This document shows, piece by piece, positions 11,570-24,777 of a stretch of 64,000 nt of DNA. Under the pieces are notes generated by a model. The model was not told where the DNA came from, did no database searches, and saw only the letters and a list, made by a program, of their open reading frames with translations. Within the stretch, counting starts at the first letter, position 1, and each line of letters opens with the position of its first letter. Both the position numbers and the translations under genes were made by a program. Source of the DNA: Chrysopilus asiliformis (lineage: Eukaryota; Arthropoda; Insecta; Diptera; Rhagionidae). The stretch is taken from the NCBI GenBank assembly GCA_964034945.1, contig OZ035961.1, positions 4,632,001 to 4,696,000 of the forward strand. The letters are read 5' to 3'.

Positions 11570-13069
11570 TATTATACATAATACCTAGAGACTTTTTGTT
11601 AGCCATAAGAAAGCAAAAAGTATATTTTAAATTAATTTTCTATCGTATAAGTTTCGAAAGACCCAAGAGTTTTTGAAAGATCTATAAAATAAATGGTGAA
11701 TTTAATTTATTTGACTGTCCCATAAAAATGGTACAAAATGTTATGACATTAACAATTTTATCACGTTTAAATATATAAAAGTGTGAGATTTACGATTTGT
11801 GATTTTCCTGGTTTATAAACTCTTCCGAAATCAAATATTCGGAGAATTCCTTAAATAATTTACCGATTCCCTGGTAGCAAAAGTTATTATATTTTTCACA
11901 CCACATGTCGGGAATTTGTCTATGGCAAATATTTTATTACTTCTATTTTTGCTGGCAAAGTATTTGAATATTGTTTGTAGAACATCTGCAGTCTATAATT
12001 TTCTTCTATGTTCTGTTATTAATCCCAGTGGTGAAATAGCTGAGCTTTTAGTCCTGCAATCGTAACGATTCCGAGTGCTCAGAATTCTACTCTCAAATCA
12101 TAACCGAGTATAATAATTCCCAAATGAATAGCAAAAAGTTATGTTTACGGGGATTTTCTTAGAACTGTGTATTTCATCTTTTTTTTCTTGCTCACATTTG
12201 CACATATTTCTCGACTATGCGGAACATATTTCAAATGGTTGTGTTATGTTAAAAAGGGCTGAAGAAAGGGACGCACCTAGTCGGCCGGTAAATAAAGGAA
12301 TTGGAATGGGTTGATTAAAGAAGGACGCACTTGGTTAAAAAAATGCTTCTAGTGTGTCGGATATGAAGTTTATACACAAGCATAAAAAATCAAACTCGTC
12401 GGAATCTATAAAATTTACTTCCCATAAATGTACTTGTGTGGTTGTGCAGAACGCAATGCCGGCTGAACATTGAAGATGAATAACAAATGTTACCATTAAA
12501 AGGGAGCAGGACGAGTTAGTTTCCTTTAGCCTGTGTTGCGACATTAATACTGTGGATCATGAATCCTTTTGGTTGACAGAGTTTCGTCCTGAATGAAAAT
12601 AATAGTAATTATTGTGGCGCAGAGTGGGACAAATTGACTTTATTCGTTGATCACATCTATATGTTACGTAAAACATAAATAGATTACAACATTTGCAAGG
12701 CGTTACAGCCAAGGGACGTGGTAATATTGATGATGTAGTTAGTTCCAAGCAGTAACTATATTAATCATATTTTTAAGAAAATTGGATGAGTTTAGAATGA
12801 TAAACATGAACCGAAAGTTCAGTGTTCTCGAGCGAAAATTGCGCTATGATACCCGTAGGATTGCGAAAAGTTGAGCCTGAAAAAACGAAGGGCGGTACAA
12901 AAATTAAGTATCTCTGTACGGCTGAAAGTTAAAAAAAACTTTACTTTTGTCGTTCTTTACATTCCATAAAAATTGCAAAAAAAAAAACAGAAATTATGAA
13001 AATAGCAGTCAAAACGGTTTTTTTTTTCAAAAACATGCGTCATTTGCAAAAAATCGTTGGTAAAATGCG
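11570..13069. other. AT-rich spacer, no gene seen
   Basis: No credible exon. The minus-strand ORFs at 12335-12544 and 12557-12748 lack domains and splice or promoter context. Confidence 0.45.
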
Positions 13070-13262
13070 CCGCATGCGAAAAAACGCAATTCACAGCAAC
13101 TCCCAGCCAAAGTAGAGCATTTTTTCCATTATTAGTGATCCTTTCTTGCAGCATTTGATAAATTTTAACACTAAATTGAAAAATCTGGGACCAAGGTTTG
13201 GCTTCTGGGACACCGGGACAACATGAATAAATCCGGGCCTGTCCCCACCATTTCGGGACGTA
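13070..13262 (-). repeat. Copy of the CCCGG-rich repeat
   Basis: On the minus strand it reads CGTCCCGAAATGG, CCCGGATTTATTCATGTTG and TCCCGG, in the same order as the MITE at 10726. Its proximal part (13080-13200) also matches 37385-37500, for example in the TTAGTGATC word and the run AAATTGAAAAA. This is the uninterrupted reference for the copy broken by the transposon at 37532-38641. Confidence 0.7.
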
Positions 13263-14739
13263 TGAAGGAATCGCTGAGCTTTTCTGGAATGACGTGTTCC
13301 AAAAACCTTTTCAAAATTGGTTCCGAAATTCTAAAACTTCTGCTCCACTGCGCAGTTCTCCATTAATCCCATTAGAGGGGTGATTTCGCCAACTAATGAC
13401 ATTGCAACCAACAACGATGCGTCATAAATACAGCCAGAAATGTGTGGACAGTTTCCTTTCATGAAATGCTGGTAAGCAATTTTTTTCATTTTTATTTTTT
13501 TACAGCTGTTATGATTTTACAGGATGGCGGCTTGGGGAAACACAAACATGAAACCAAAACCACCGAAAAAGTCCTTCAACCGAGAGAAGACAAGGCTCTA
13601 CTTAAGTATCAGCCCGAATACGGGTTGAAAACGAGACTATAGAAGGGAAATTGATGCATGTTATTGTTTTTTGTACAGAATTACGAGCAAACAAATAAAA
13701 TCGTAATGACCCTAAATATGGGCAATTTCGTGGATTATTAATCAAACTGGGTCTGATGGGGGTTCAAAGAATTTAAGGGTGGAAAAGCGATGAATGTTAA
13801 AAAATCGAATATGGGTCGAGGGCTGTGGGAGTGAATGTTGGTGGTAAATTTTTTTTTTTGGCTTCTACACATTTTCGTAATAATGCGACCAAATGAGATT
13901 CCCGGAAAAGGAAATTATTGATTCCTAATCGAAATTTATTGCTTTTAATTGGAACTTGGTCTTATTTACCGATCCATATTGAACTTTAATGTGTTTTTGA
14001 TAAAAACGAAAACGATGGTGTGTTGAGGTAAATCAGCTGCCATCATTAGACGAATGAGTGTGCAGAGTTGATGATTTTACTTAAAACATTCGAACTCTAT
14101 AAATGCGATCCAGTGACCATTGTTTGAGAAATTATTATGTTTACGGTTCAATTAGTTTGATTTATGGGATGAATTTGTCTAATTTCTAATTATTATTGAT
14201 TAAAGTAAGTAATTATTATATCAGTGGATAAATAATAATAATAATATTAAGCATATGCGTGTATTTTTCCAACTAATATCGATATCTAACTGTGCCATAT
14301 GCCCCTAGTTCTTGCCTCATTACCACAATGTTTAATTATAAATTAATCATAATCAACGGATAATATAAACGTTGAAGAATTTTCTAAATGATTGCACCGA
14401 AAATTTTAATATATGTATTTAGATGGAAGATGTGAAAGTTAACCAGCTGTTACTAATTGGTCTAATCAGGTATAAACGATCTATAGACAAATTACAGGTG
14501 AATTTAACATAAATTCATTGAAGTTTCAGAATATAAATGCATCCAAATTGTACTCATCTAAATTATGTTCTCTTAAATTTGTGATATGACTTATATGATA
14601 AAGGCAAAGCAAAAACAAAACAAATGTCAATTTGTTTGAAGCACAGACGAAAAACTTTCGCATTTTCAATAGAAAATGCTCAACAGAATCTCGAGAACAG
14701 TTAAAGATACAAAAAATCACTAAAGGTTAACGAATTTTC
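13263..14739. other. AT-rich spacer, no gene seen
   Basis: Contains an ATA/AAT microsatellite near 14228-14250. The ORF at 13442-13642 is short and has no recognisable feature. Confidence 0.45.
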
Positions 14740-15060
14740 TCTCAAAAAGCGCATAGTTTTCGAGAAATTTTCAAAAAACTGTATTTAAAAAAGTTGTATA
14801 AGAGGTCCCGTTATAGTTAACGTAACTTTTTCAAAAGTTCATAGAAAACCACTACTTTCGTAAAACTTATTTACAAAAAATTTCAAGTCGCTAGATCAAC
14901 GCGGACACGAGTTTTTTTAAAATATGTCAGACGAACAGACAGATAGACAGACAGACAGATGAACGGACATCTTTCTAATTTTGCCGGAAACTGATCAGAA
15001 AGTTTCTATCTGCCGCGGTTCTCGAGTGGGTGAAAATACAGTATTTTCCCGACTGCACAA
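14740..15060 (+). repeat. GACA-containing interspersed repeat, second copy type
   Basis: AT-rich repeat with GTTTTCGAGAAATTTTC and ATTTCAAGTCGCTAG, leading into a run of GACAGACAGACAG (about 14934-14962), then GAACGGACAT and CTGATCAGAAAGTTTCTAT. Its layout parallels 7400-8010 and the repeats at 59740-60140 and 60715-61190. Ends are not defined. Confidence 0.5.
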
Positions 15061-15333
15061 AAAACCGCTAGAAAAATACAATTATTAAAATAAAATTTCG
15101 GGAGTACACATTCTGAATAGATTGGTCGGAAAATGTGTTAACAAAGTAATCAAATTTTATCCACTTCCACTAAAATTTTAACGTGTTTATTGTCGTAAAA
15201 CAAGGAAGGGTATTTTAATTATTTGCATGTCAGACTACCATAAAATTAAAATAATAGCATTTTTAAAGCCAATTAACACGTTTTATTATAACAGTAATCC
15301 TGCGATATTAACAACCTGCCTTAGCGTTTAAAA

Positions 15334-15585
15334 ATGGTGGCCCAAACACGATTTGTTTATGTTTCAATTTTTTGTTTGTTTGGACAAATAATTACAATAG
15401 GGTTTCTGGAAGGTCCTGTATCTATTCTGATAAGCGAACGAGGAAAAGCTCTTACAAGTAACCATCATATAACGCAAGAGGACCCAGAAAAATTTTGCGT
15501 TATAGAAATCGCGTTCTGGAAAAACGCGTATCGCGAATTCCGCCAGGGATCGATCGCATTATCTGAAACTCGTAGTCTGTCGTAA
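15334..15585 (+). CDS. Possible small secreted protein, 83 codons (weak)
   Basis: A single open frame of 83 codons. The first 28 residues form a plausible signal peptide: two charged or polar residues, then the hydrophobic stretch FVYVSIFCLFGQIITIGF, followed by LEGP. The remainder is mixed and polar with one cysteine and no domain that I recognise. An AATAAA word lies about 115 bases after the stop (15701), and AT-rich sequence precedes the start, but I see no clear TATA box or splice site. The DNA is AT-rich like its surroundings and lies between two repeats, so chance is a real possibility. A conserved relative or a transcript would be needed to accept it. Confidence 0.22.
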   Translation: MVAQTRFVYVSIFCLFGQIITIGFLEGPVSILISERGKALTSNHHITQEDPEKFCVIEIAFWKNAYREFRQGSIALSETRSLS

Positions 15586-15852
15586 GGCAATTTCCAAACC
15601 GCATTGTAAAAGTAGAAGTGCTGCGTTATCCAAGGGTTGCGCATATATAAATTATTAAACTATCGCTTAAATAACAGAAATTATTAGATTCCCACAAAGC
15701 TGAATAAAATCCTTTTAATTTAATTTCCTTGAAAACAAACAGTCTTTGACATTCAATAAAATTTTACAATGAGCCTAATAGGAATGCAACAAATCTTTAA
15801 TGTAGTGCATCTTAAATCAGATTCGATTTCAATTTCAAATAAATGAAACATT

Positions 15853-15950
15853 CCCAAGTAACCAAATAGGGCGTAAAGTGGTCGTCGCGACCATAAAGAT
15901 TCGATGTTAAAGTCGCCACGACCACTTTACGCCCTATTTGGTTACTTGGG
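15853..15950. repeat. Near-perfect 98-base hairpin, arms 39 bases
   Basis: The left arm starts CCCAAGTAACCAAATAGGGC and continues to about 15891. The right arm (15912-15950) is its reverse complement with one mismatch, around a loop of about 20 bases. Flanking bases show no convincing target duplication. It could be a fold-back MITE or a source of hairpin RNA. A related GGTTACTTGGTTAC word occurs near 24226. Confidence 0.9.
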
Positions 15951-18900
15951 TTCCATCAACCGATTTATCTCTTTTCTAATTACATCAGTTAAATTACTTT
16001 GGCAAAGGAAATTGTGGAATTGCATACTTTTTTGTGTGAATGCGGAACAGATTACTGGTGGAGAGCAGTAGGAGTACGATGAAGTGTTAGTTAATTTTTA
16101 ATGCTTCGAAATTAGTCGTGAAAATTTAAATCAGGGAAGAAAAGGATTTGTTTCTATTTTGTTTTTTGTTAAAAGTGTTATGGGTGTTTTAAATTTACTA
16201 TTTTTTATTCTCTACGTGCTTATAGTTTATTAAGCGGATAGCTTGACTTAAAGATAGCCTAATTAGCACAGTTCTTAAGGAAGTAAATTTCACGATATTG
16301 GATTAATTGGATCCCATTAAATCGCCTTAATTAATATTACTAACTCTTGGCGAAACGCAGTCTATTATTTAAGCCAAAGTTGAAGAAGAAAGTTTTCTTA
16401 TTGCGGAAACGTCAAATTAATTTTCGTTTTCCCTCATTGGGTTAAGTTTAATTTGAAAACAACTTTAACTTCATGATTAGTAAATACGAAACATTCCCCA
16501 TTGAGAAGTGCTTTCATCCAGCCCAATTGAGCATTTTCCGAAATAATTTTAACGTACCAATGGCCATTAATCACAATTAGTTGTCTCAGTGAGTCAGACG
16601 GATAAGAAAAGTCTCGTCTGATAAGGATAACGAGAGTTTGTACATATTTGCAACTAAACAGATAGTAAAAAGGTGCTGAATAATTTATTGTTTTGATGTT
16701 GTTGAAGGCATATTCACAGATGCTTCCATTAAAAGGATCCGTTTAAATCAGCAGCTAAAAACAGCTTTTTCATTGAAAAGTTTCAAAAAAAAAAATGACA
16801 CAATTGTCATTTAAGTATTTTCTCCAAGTTCTTCCACAAAAAAATAAAAGATTCTCATGGTTATCACAATTGGTGCTAAATTTATGACTTCGCAAAGCGA
16901 ACTCAAGTGGATAATTGCCATCACGTGTCAAAGTATAACTAATAACGGCTTCCCATACCTTAAATTAAAATGACACCCTAATGAAAATCGCCGGAAACCG
17001 ATTGAATTAATTGCCACCTCACAAGCATAAATTATAAAATGTGTCTGTTTGTTTTATGACATCAAATTCATGGGATTAGTAAATGTTTTTTTAATTGATT
17101 TTCGAGATTTTTTTGTTAATTCAGGCGTTTTTCGGTTCAGGGCACCTCTCTATGAGACGTTTCGATATACAACGCTCAATATTTTGTTGGTGACCTCGAT
17201 ATACATACGACGACAAAAACGTGGTATAAAACGCTATATTTCCAACTAAAATACGAACTTAAAAATACCCTTTTTTCATACGTAAAAAAATATCTTGCGC
17301 TTTTACTTTTTAAAAAGGAGGAGAAAAACTAGTTTTTGTTTTATAGATTAATCCTGGAATTATATAACAGTCCTAGAAAAAATAGTAATCCATATTTATA
17401 ATTGTTTTCGGTTGGAATTTGTGATTCTGTCGCAGCTTAGAGAAATTTTTATCGTTATAATAAATTCTACAATAAATTTTTATTTTTTTTAAACATCGAA
17501 TTAATTAAAAACCTTAAATAATTAATCATTTTGCACAACGAAAACTAAACTTTTGAAAAATTCTTTTTTCAAAACTGTGATTTTTCAAATATTAAAGAAA
17601 AATGTAAATTATTTCACTGTGGTTATTTTAAGTATTTCGCTTTATCAGTAAATCTGGAAATTTAAATTTCAAACTTGCACTAAAATTGATTCGAGAATAT
17701 GCTAATAAAACGTTTGAGAGTTTTTCCTCAGCAACAACGACCGTTCAAATCAATTCGAAATAACTCACTGACGAATAAATTGTTTTGGTTTGGACTTTTT
17801 GGGCCCTTCCATAACTCAAGCCAATTCCGATAAAAGTAAATCCCGCGTCCAGACAAAACAAAAGGGAAGTCATTCGGGGAGGGTTGAAGTCGAACTATGA
17901 AAAAAGACATTGAAACCACTACAATCACAACTGAATATGTGTTCAGATTCACCATAAGTTATGAAAATGAATGCCACTTAAATGTGAAGGGATGAGTACG
18001 AACTGGAATGTAGTCAACCTCAGAAATTTTTTAATGCAACTGCACTAAATATGTATGTACATAACTGAAGGGCACTTTACACATGACTATGGAGTGTAAT
18101 TATCGCTCTAACGTCTTCCACCATCCAAGTGTTGTAAACAAACTTCCATGGGGTTGGAAAAAAAGTCCTCATCCTGAACATCACGTGACGAAAATTCCCA
18201 AAGTCCTTGTGTGCGAAGCGATTCCAATTTATTCAGTGTGCACACATTCTACCTAATCCTAGTTTAGCCCTGCACTTAAGACGTATAAAATGCGTCCTTT
18301 AGTACATATGTGTGCGTAGTTAGTGAATTCTGAAACCATTTGTGTTTGTTGGATGTACACCTGGACATAGCTGAGCAAGTTCAAAGGAATCCCAGGCAGA
18401 AAGCTAGGGGTCGTCGAGTTGATCGTTCCATTAATGTGAATGCAATGGGAATTCAGAAAATCTGGAAATCCGGGAATCGCATTCCACAGATTTACGGAGA
18501 GTTTTGCGGATTTTGTGTGTTGCATAGCTCAAATAAGGACAATGTGATTTACTGTCTATACTTGACGACAAATAACCTGTTCTATGTATACAAAATATCG
18601 CACGTTTTTGCTTTTTTTTCTTGTGGGAATGATGTCGTGAAAGCATTTTTAGCAAGTACCAAGATATGATAATACTTTAATACGAATTTAAGAGGGATAA
18701 GAACTTGGGTTCATTAGCATAATCCAGAAGCATGTGTTTAATTAAAACATTTAAACCTTAAGAAATCCGTGTGGAAATTAGTTATATTTCTTTACGCTGA
18801 TTCTTAACGTTTTTAGGGTGCAGTTACAGAATGAGCTCGTCATAAGACGATTTTACTTTTCGTTTATTTGGCCAATGCTTAATTCAAATAAACCAACAGC

Positions 18901-19079
18901 GAAATGTTCTGGTTTGTCACAAAAATGTCAGGGTGCATCCAACGACCTGATCCGCTCAGTATCGCTCTAGAGCAGAGTTGCCCGCCTTTGGCTCACTAAG
19001 CTCTTCACATGCTTAAAATTTTTATCGACAAAAAATAAACGCATCACGCATTTTTATCGTGATCAGAAAAACATGACAA
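15951..19079. other. AT-rich spacer, no confident gene
   Basis: Several short ORFs (17049-17249, 17728-17955, 18259-18669 on both strands) lack domains, splice context or promoter signals. The 109-codon frame at 18340-18669 overlaps antisense frames of similar length, as expected by chance. No repeats with ends were found. Confidence 0.45.
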
Positions 19080-19197
19080 CAGTAGACTCGCGATCTATAT
19101 GAACAGCTGTATTATTTGCATAGAAAATATTTAAGATTAAATACCCTGTTATATGAACAGCTTAAAATTTAATGTTCACATAATCGCGAGTGTATTG
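19080..19197. mobile_element. Small MITE with ACTCGCGAT termini, pogo/Tigger-like
   Basis: The left end CAGTAGACTCGCGATCTATA and the reverse complement of the right end CAATACACTCGCGATTATG share the core ACTCGCGAT and a downstream TGAAC. TA follows the right end (19198-19199), but AA precedes the left, so the TA duplication is not intact. An internal TATATGAACAGC word is repeated at 19097 and 19151. The CAGTNNACTCG type of end is known in pogo-like nonautonomous elements; the assignment is inferred. Confidence 0.6.
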
Positions 19198-21055
19198 TAC
19201 AAAACTACAAAAAAAGGATTGAATTTGAAAGAAATATAAAAAAAGCTTTTATAAAATAAAAATATCCTAAAAAAATGCTGATGCAATAAAGGCGAGATAA
19301 AAGGATATAAATAAAAATAAAAATTATATTTATCTTGTAGCATATTTTTTTAAAAAAGCTTTTTCACCGAAACCACTTAACTCTTTTTTTAAAATACTTT
19401 ATTTAATATTCTTAAACTTCGTTAGAGAAGTAAAAAGTTTTTACTAGAAAGATTTCAAGTAATTTTATTTTCTTATTTAAATGTTTGTTCTATAAAATGT
19501 ATTTTCACAAAAAACATTAAGATACATATTCAAAAAAAAAATCAAAAAATTTACATACTCAATAATAATAATAAAAAAAAAATAACAACATTGAAAAGGT
19601 AAACTTAACCTCTGACTGGTATTATGCCTAGCCATAGGATTTTTACATAATGTTGAACTCATGTTGGATAACACACCTGAGTACAAAAGAGAACTAAGTT
19701 TTATACGAAGAAAGAAAAAATAATAATATTTCATATTTGAATCTCGATACGATGAATGAGTGAATAAGAATGGCAAAAAATGTTTAGGCATTAAACGTAC
19801 ACTCGTTCGTTTGGATCGCTTTTCTTTTTCACATAATGCCCTGAACATAATAAGCATAATATGTTTTTATGATATTATGGGAAGTCTCGAAAAAAAAGAA
19901 AGATCTCTAACACAAAGAGATTCCTCGTATGAAAGTGAAATTATAGCAATAAAAAAAATGCTTTTTTCCACATTAAAAAAAGAAGAATTGAACAAAACGA
20001 TAAATCGAGCGAATAAAATTTCTGCACAAACATATTTGCTCGTGGATGACTTTGTATATATTTATATATAAAAAATATATCAACTTTGATTCACCAGATA
20101 TTTAGTGAGGATTCTATTCAAGAACCGACAACTTCCACATGATTAGAGTTAAAATATTTATTTTTTGTTTCTCTTTGAAAATGTACCTTACTCGTATTTT
20201 AAAAAAAGACGGATTTCTAGCTAATGTTGGGTTTATGTATACTAAAGTACTGATATTATGAGCAAATAATAAGCTTCATGACAGTGATTAAGTGCCAGAA
20301 TATAAAAAAAACTTTTTCCATTTGATCAAATCTAAAAGTGCCATATAACCAAGCATCATTCGCCCCATTTTCTGCCTTTGGAATCGCGTTTTCAACATAA
20401 AAAAAACGTTAGGCAGTGATAGGTCTTTAACATAACGACGATGACTTCGCGTTCTCCCCAAGATAAGTAGCTTCAATTGTCATTTTTCAAGAAAGCCAGT
20501 TACTTTTTGAAATGTCATTCGCTTCTTAATCTCGACATTCAAGAAGCTACGAGGGAATCCGGAAGACAATGATCGGATATTTGGCGGGTGAAAAAAAAAA
20601 TTGAGGTTTGACTGACCCAAATTAAGATCCACTTATCTTTATATCAGCGGAGTTTGTGTAATTTTCTTTATATTGAATATTTCGTGTAGATACCAGCATA
20701 TTGTTGCAAATGGCATTATAATAATTGATGAGTACCGCCAGCATAATTGTTAAATCATTCAATTCGGCACTCATCTATAATAAAACTGATTTTGATGCAT
20801 GGGGAAAAAGAAAAAAAATCCGTCGTATTGTGCATTGTATGATGAAAATTTCGATAGTGTATTTGAAAAAAACATTGAATTTTGCCAGGTTTGGGCTGGG
20901 AAGCAAAAACAGTATACTTAACGCTTTCTGATTCAAACTTATTTAAGAGAATGGAATTTGTAATAAGAAGTTTCACCATAATTTTAGGTCTTGAGTAGAT
21001 ATAACTGGTGATCGTTTTCAAGGCAAGCCATTAAAAAAACTTGCAGATATAACTA
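19198..21055. other. AT-rich spacer, no gene seen
   Basis: Very AT-rich with poly-A/T and AAT runs (for example 19560-19585). The 126-codon minus ORF 19477-19857 and the 103-codon plus ORF 19760-20071 overlap each other, are low in complexity and show no features. Confidence 0.45.
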
Positions 21056-21241
21056 CCCCCCCCCCCCCCCCCTGACGCAAAATCCGATCAGGCAACGACG
21101 GAAACTCCAATCAACACACTTTCCATAAATTTAAAATTTTGACTTTTTTGGGTGATGGATCAGAATTTCCCGCCCCAAAATTGTACCGCCCGGGTTTGCC
21201 TGCCCCCATTCCACAAGACCGCTCCCCCCCCCCCCCCCCCC
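21056..21241. repeat. Two poly-C tracts 151 bases apart
   Basis: Runs of 17 C (21056-21072) and 18 C (21224-21241) bracket a segment with GATCAGGCAACGACGGAAAC. They resemble the homopolymer tracts inside the ends of the 6988-8971 element, but no inverted termini were found here. Exact lengths of such runs are prone to assembly error. Confidence 0.7.
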
Positions 21242-23719
21242 TCCGCTACTCAGACAAATATAATGTATTTATTCGTGTTTTGAATGTAACTAAGTATTTT
21301 TTTTACGAGAAACTAGAACAAAACGCGAAAAGGTTTTGTATTTTAGCTAACAACATTGTTGCGCATTTTAACTTAATTCAATTACCCCCGATATTGTGAA
21401 ATTCGATGAAAATGCAGTTTGTCCAGTAACTCGATGACAATCATGACAGCTAACAAGTTAAATTGTGTGTAATAAATATATCAGATTGTATGATTATGAA
21501 ATCATAATGATATTATTGTCATAATAAACTGCTGCTACTGATTATGTCATTTATAGCGGCATACTAGAACCAGAAAACATGCAGCTACGTCATATAATAT
21601 CCGAGACGAGAGCATAAAAGCACTAATGTAGAATACCCATTAGACATTTAGATATTTAGATACAATGTTCAACGTCAAGGTAGATGGCAATTATTGACAG
21701 CTAAGTATGTATGTTTGTTAGTAATCAAGGGAAACCGAAACTCACTGTTCTGTATAGGCCATTTCATACACTGTGCTGGAAACTTGACAAACTTTAACAT
21801 ATGGTATATGGAAGCACTCAGGTGAGTAGCGTACCGGCATATTGTTTCTTATATAGAGACATTATCCAGTATATGAACACCTTAGCGAACAACGAAACCG
21901 TATCGTAAATTATCTCCGGCGTATTCCGGTTCGTTGCGGAGGTGTTTTTGTGGAATTATGAACATGTCGGGATATTTGATATTGGCCAACGTTGAGACGG
22001 GTGACGATGGATATATTTTGGCGTGTGCTTAGCCACACTTCTCCAACCCCACACCCCCAAAGAGTTCTTAGCTTCTACACATGCTTTATATCAAACACCA
22101 TATGCTTATATAGAAATAATACTCATAAAAACCCACCCTTAGGTTGTCAACCTTGAGCCGCCTTCGAATATTCAGTCACTGTCAGGTCGACATTGGAAGG
22201 TGAATCCGAAAAAGGGTTTAGCCTTAATACACATAGACAGTTGATAGTGATTGCTGAAACACTAAAATCATCAGTTAGTTGCACAGAAGGAGCCTAAAAT
22301 GACAGTATGAAGGGGTGAAACCAACCAGAATAAATATTTACCAAATTCGCCGAAGGGTGAGGAGAATGATAAAATTGGGCAGGTGACTTTATTTACTTTT
22401 AGTGTTGGTTGTGACTGTAATATGTGATATTTTAGTAAAGGATAATATTTGTGGAGACAGTGAGACTTTTCTGTGTTAAGTAAGGGTATCTACTGTTTTA
22501 CTTAAAAATAGGTTTGATATGCTTGTTAAACAGATATTTGAGCCTATGATTATGAAGATGATTTAAATAAAGAAAAACAGTCAATAATGTAATTTTTTCC
22601 ACATAAATTTAGTTAAAAAAATTCAAATTCTGTTTCTCAGTTTTTTTTAAATCTTTTCTCTTGTTTTTTTTAATCCAAAAATTTCTTGGTGCCATTTGCA
22701 CCAAGGAAAATTATCAATTTATTTGCAAGATAAACTATTAGATTCCCCAAAATTGATAGGGTTTAAGGTATTATCCCACATACGATCAAATGGTCTGAAA
22801 ATTGAGCTGAAAATGATAAATTGGATTTTTTCGTTAGTAAGAGAAAGCTAAAAATATGTGTGAGAAGGCAACGACACGATACACTTCAGAATTAAATTTA
22901 ACTTAAAATTGAAGCAATTTCTCCGCGAAAAATTTACATTAGTCTGTCAAAATTCGTACTTTATGTTTAATTTTTGTACAATCAAACGCATGAAAATATT
23001 AAATGCCCTTCTCAACTCGTTTTTCAGGCCATTTGAACTAATGTGGTATTATACCTTTAAGTACACTAAATATGAATTAAATATTTTAAGATCAGCTTTA
23101 CCCGAGTATTATAAAGGATAACCAGTACAATTTTAGAAATGTAAATGCTGAATGTAAGAATGTTCATATTACTTTTTTTAAAAGCTACAGAAAAATTCAG
23201 ATTGCATCATAAAAAGGTTTTTTTTTCTATTTTTCCATAAAAATTCATGGGAAAAGAAATTGATTTGAAAGACAAAATCTTAGAAAAAAAGTTAACCTAG
23301 ATAAACAGATTGGTTTTTGAAAATCTTTTATGGCACACAAAACATTTTATCAAAATCCTATTCCATAATATGATAAAGAAATTTTGTTTACGAACCAAAA
23401 AAAAAACATACAAATCGGATAAATTTTCGTCTTAGAGCCTGAGACATAAAAGTCACAAAAAGCCACTTGTTGTGTAGAAAAAATGAACAGAGAGCTAATC
23501 AATCAAAAAAGGGCTTCAGTAATTCTGTTTACTTTTATATACGCCTATGGGAAATAAAATGGTTAGTTTTATACAATATTATGACTCAAAAGTATAAACA
23601 TAGTATAAATTTCATGGACATTAAAATGAATGGTTTTGTGATTTTTTTTTTAAAAAGCACTGCATGTTATGTTCACTGAAGTACAATAAAACATAAGGGC
23701 CGTTTGCGACGACTATTAA
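21242..23719. other. AT-rich spacer, no gene seen
   Basis: Nothing recognisable. A GC-richer portion near 21950-22220 is not open over useful length. The ORFs at 22909-23121 and 23467-23679 have no features. Confidence 0.45.
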
Positions 23720-23946
23720 CCCTCTAACCGGAATATTTCCGAAAAAAATTCACCAAAATATGACTTTCAACTTGCGACAGACCGTAACCAAGACAACGTA
23801 CTAAATTTTTTCCAGCATGTAAAGCGATAACTTACAAAAGTCAGTGTAACACGTTCCGGCGATTTCCGGCGATTAGAATTGTTACCCGTTATAAACAAGC
23901 GAATTCCCTGAAGCCCGCCTTTTGTCGGCCATTCCGGTTAGAGGGT
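23720..23946. mobile_element. piggyBac-type MITE, TTAA-flanked
   Basis: The element starts CCCTCTAACCGGAAT and ends with the exact reverse complement ATTCCGGTTAGAGGG. It is flanked by TTAA at 23716-23719 and 23947-23950. TTAA target duplication with ends beginning CCC is the signature of the piggyBac superfamily. The 227 bases have no transposase; the interior holds GTTCCGGCGATTTCCGGCGA, a repeated GCGATTNCCGG-like word. The intact ends suggest fairly recent insertion. Confidence 0.9.
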
Positions 23947-23950
23947 TAAA

Positions 23951-24685
23951 AGTAAAGTTATATTTAAGCGATTTGAAACCGTTTGTTCGAATGAAACTTA
24001 GCGACTTACGGTTTAAGCACAATTTTTTAAAAATAGTACGCGCAAACGGGCCTAAATCCATGGAAATCTGGATCTTAAATCTGGGTTACTTGCAAAACAG
24101 TAGGATTGTAACGACAGTTAAAAAAAATTGAGCAAAAACGGTTGTAGTAACGTCGCATCAACCACTGTGTAACCCCATATATTTTGCAACCCTATATGTG
24201 CGAGTTTCGCGCAACCAATTTTTGGTTACTTGGTTACTAGCATTTTTGCCGTATGGTACGTATCTGCCACTAGGAGTATATCAACTTTAGTGGTAACTAC
24301 GTAGAATAGATCAAAAATTCTAATGTGGTTGAGTAAATTTTAGTTCTTTTCCTATTAGAAACTCATTCGATGGCTTAAATTTAGATCAGATGTTTCATGA
24401 ATTTAAGAGAAAAAAACGGATACAAAGTAATAAGTTTAGTGCTTAAAACTTTCTGAGTGTCAAGTTATACCATAAAAATAATTTTCCAAAAGGGAATGCC
24501 AAATTTTTTACATCTTGAAGTAGATGAGAAATCAACCGGATGGAATTTCACTGGTTGTCCTTAAAGAAGGATCAATTCAGAATCCAGTGAGAGTTAAGAG
24601 CGAATTTGTTTTTCTTCTGGTGATATTTGTTGTGTTTGTCCTGGAATAAAAAAGCAAAAGGAGACATGACTGACAGCGAAATCGT
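23951..24685. other. Spacer, no gene seen
   Basis: AT-rich. The ORF 23922-24131 starts inside the piggyBac-type MITE and is a chance frame. Words such as GGTTACTTGGTTAC near 24226 echo the hairpin at 15853. Confidence 0.4.
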
Positions 24686-24777
24686 ACATAAAGCGACTTT
24701 CTATGCTAATCCCAGACATAGAAATAACTTTTGGTAGTTAAACAACATCCTTGTCATGTTTAAACGTCGCTTTATGT
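24686..24777. repeat. Short inverted-repeat element, ACATAAAGCGAC ends
   Basis: ACATAAAGCGAC (24686-24697) is matched by GTCGCTTTATGT (24766-24777), exact over 12 bases. No target duplication is evident. It may be a very small MITE or chance. Confidence 0.5.

Noticed and set aside
18259..18669. 109-codon plus ORF with overlapping minus ORFs
   Set aside because: Frames of similar length on both strands over the same bases, without signals; treated as chance.
19477..20071. Overlapping 126- and 103-codon ORFs
   Set aside because: Low-complexity AT-rich sequence, opposite strands overlapping, no features.
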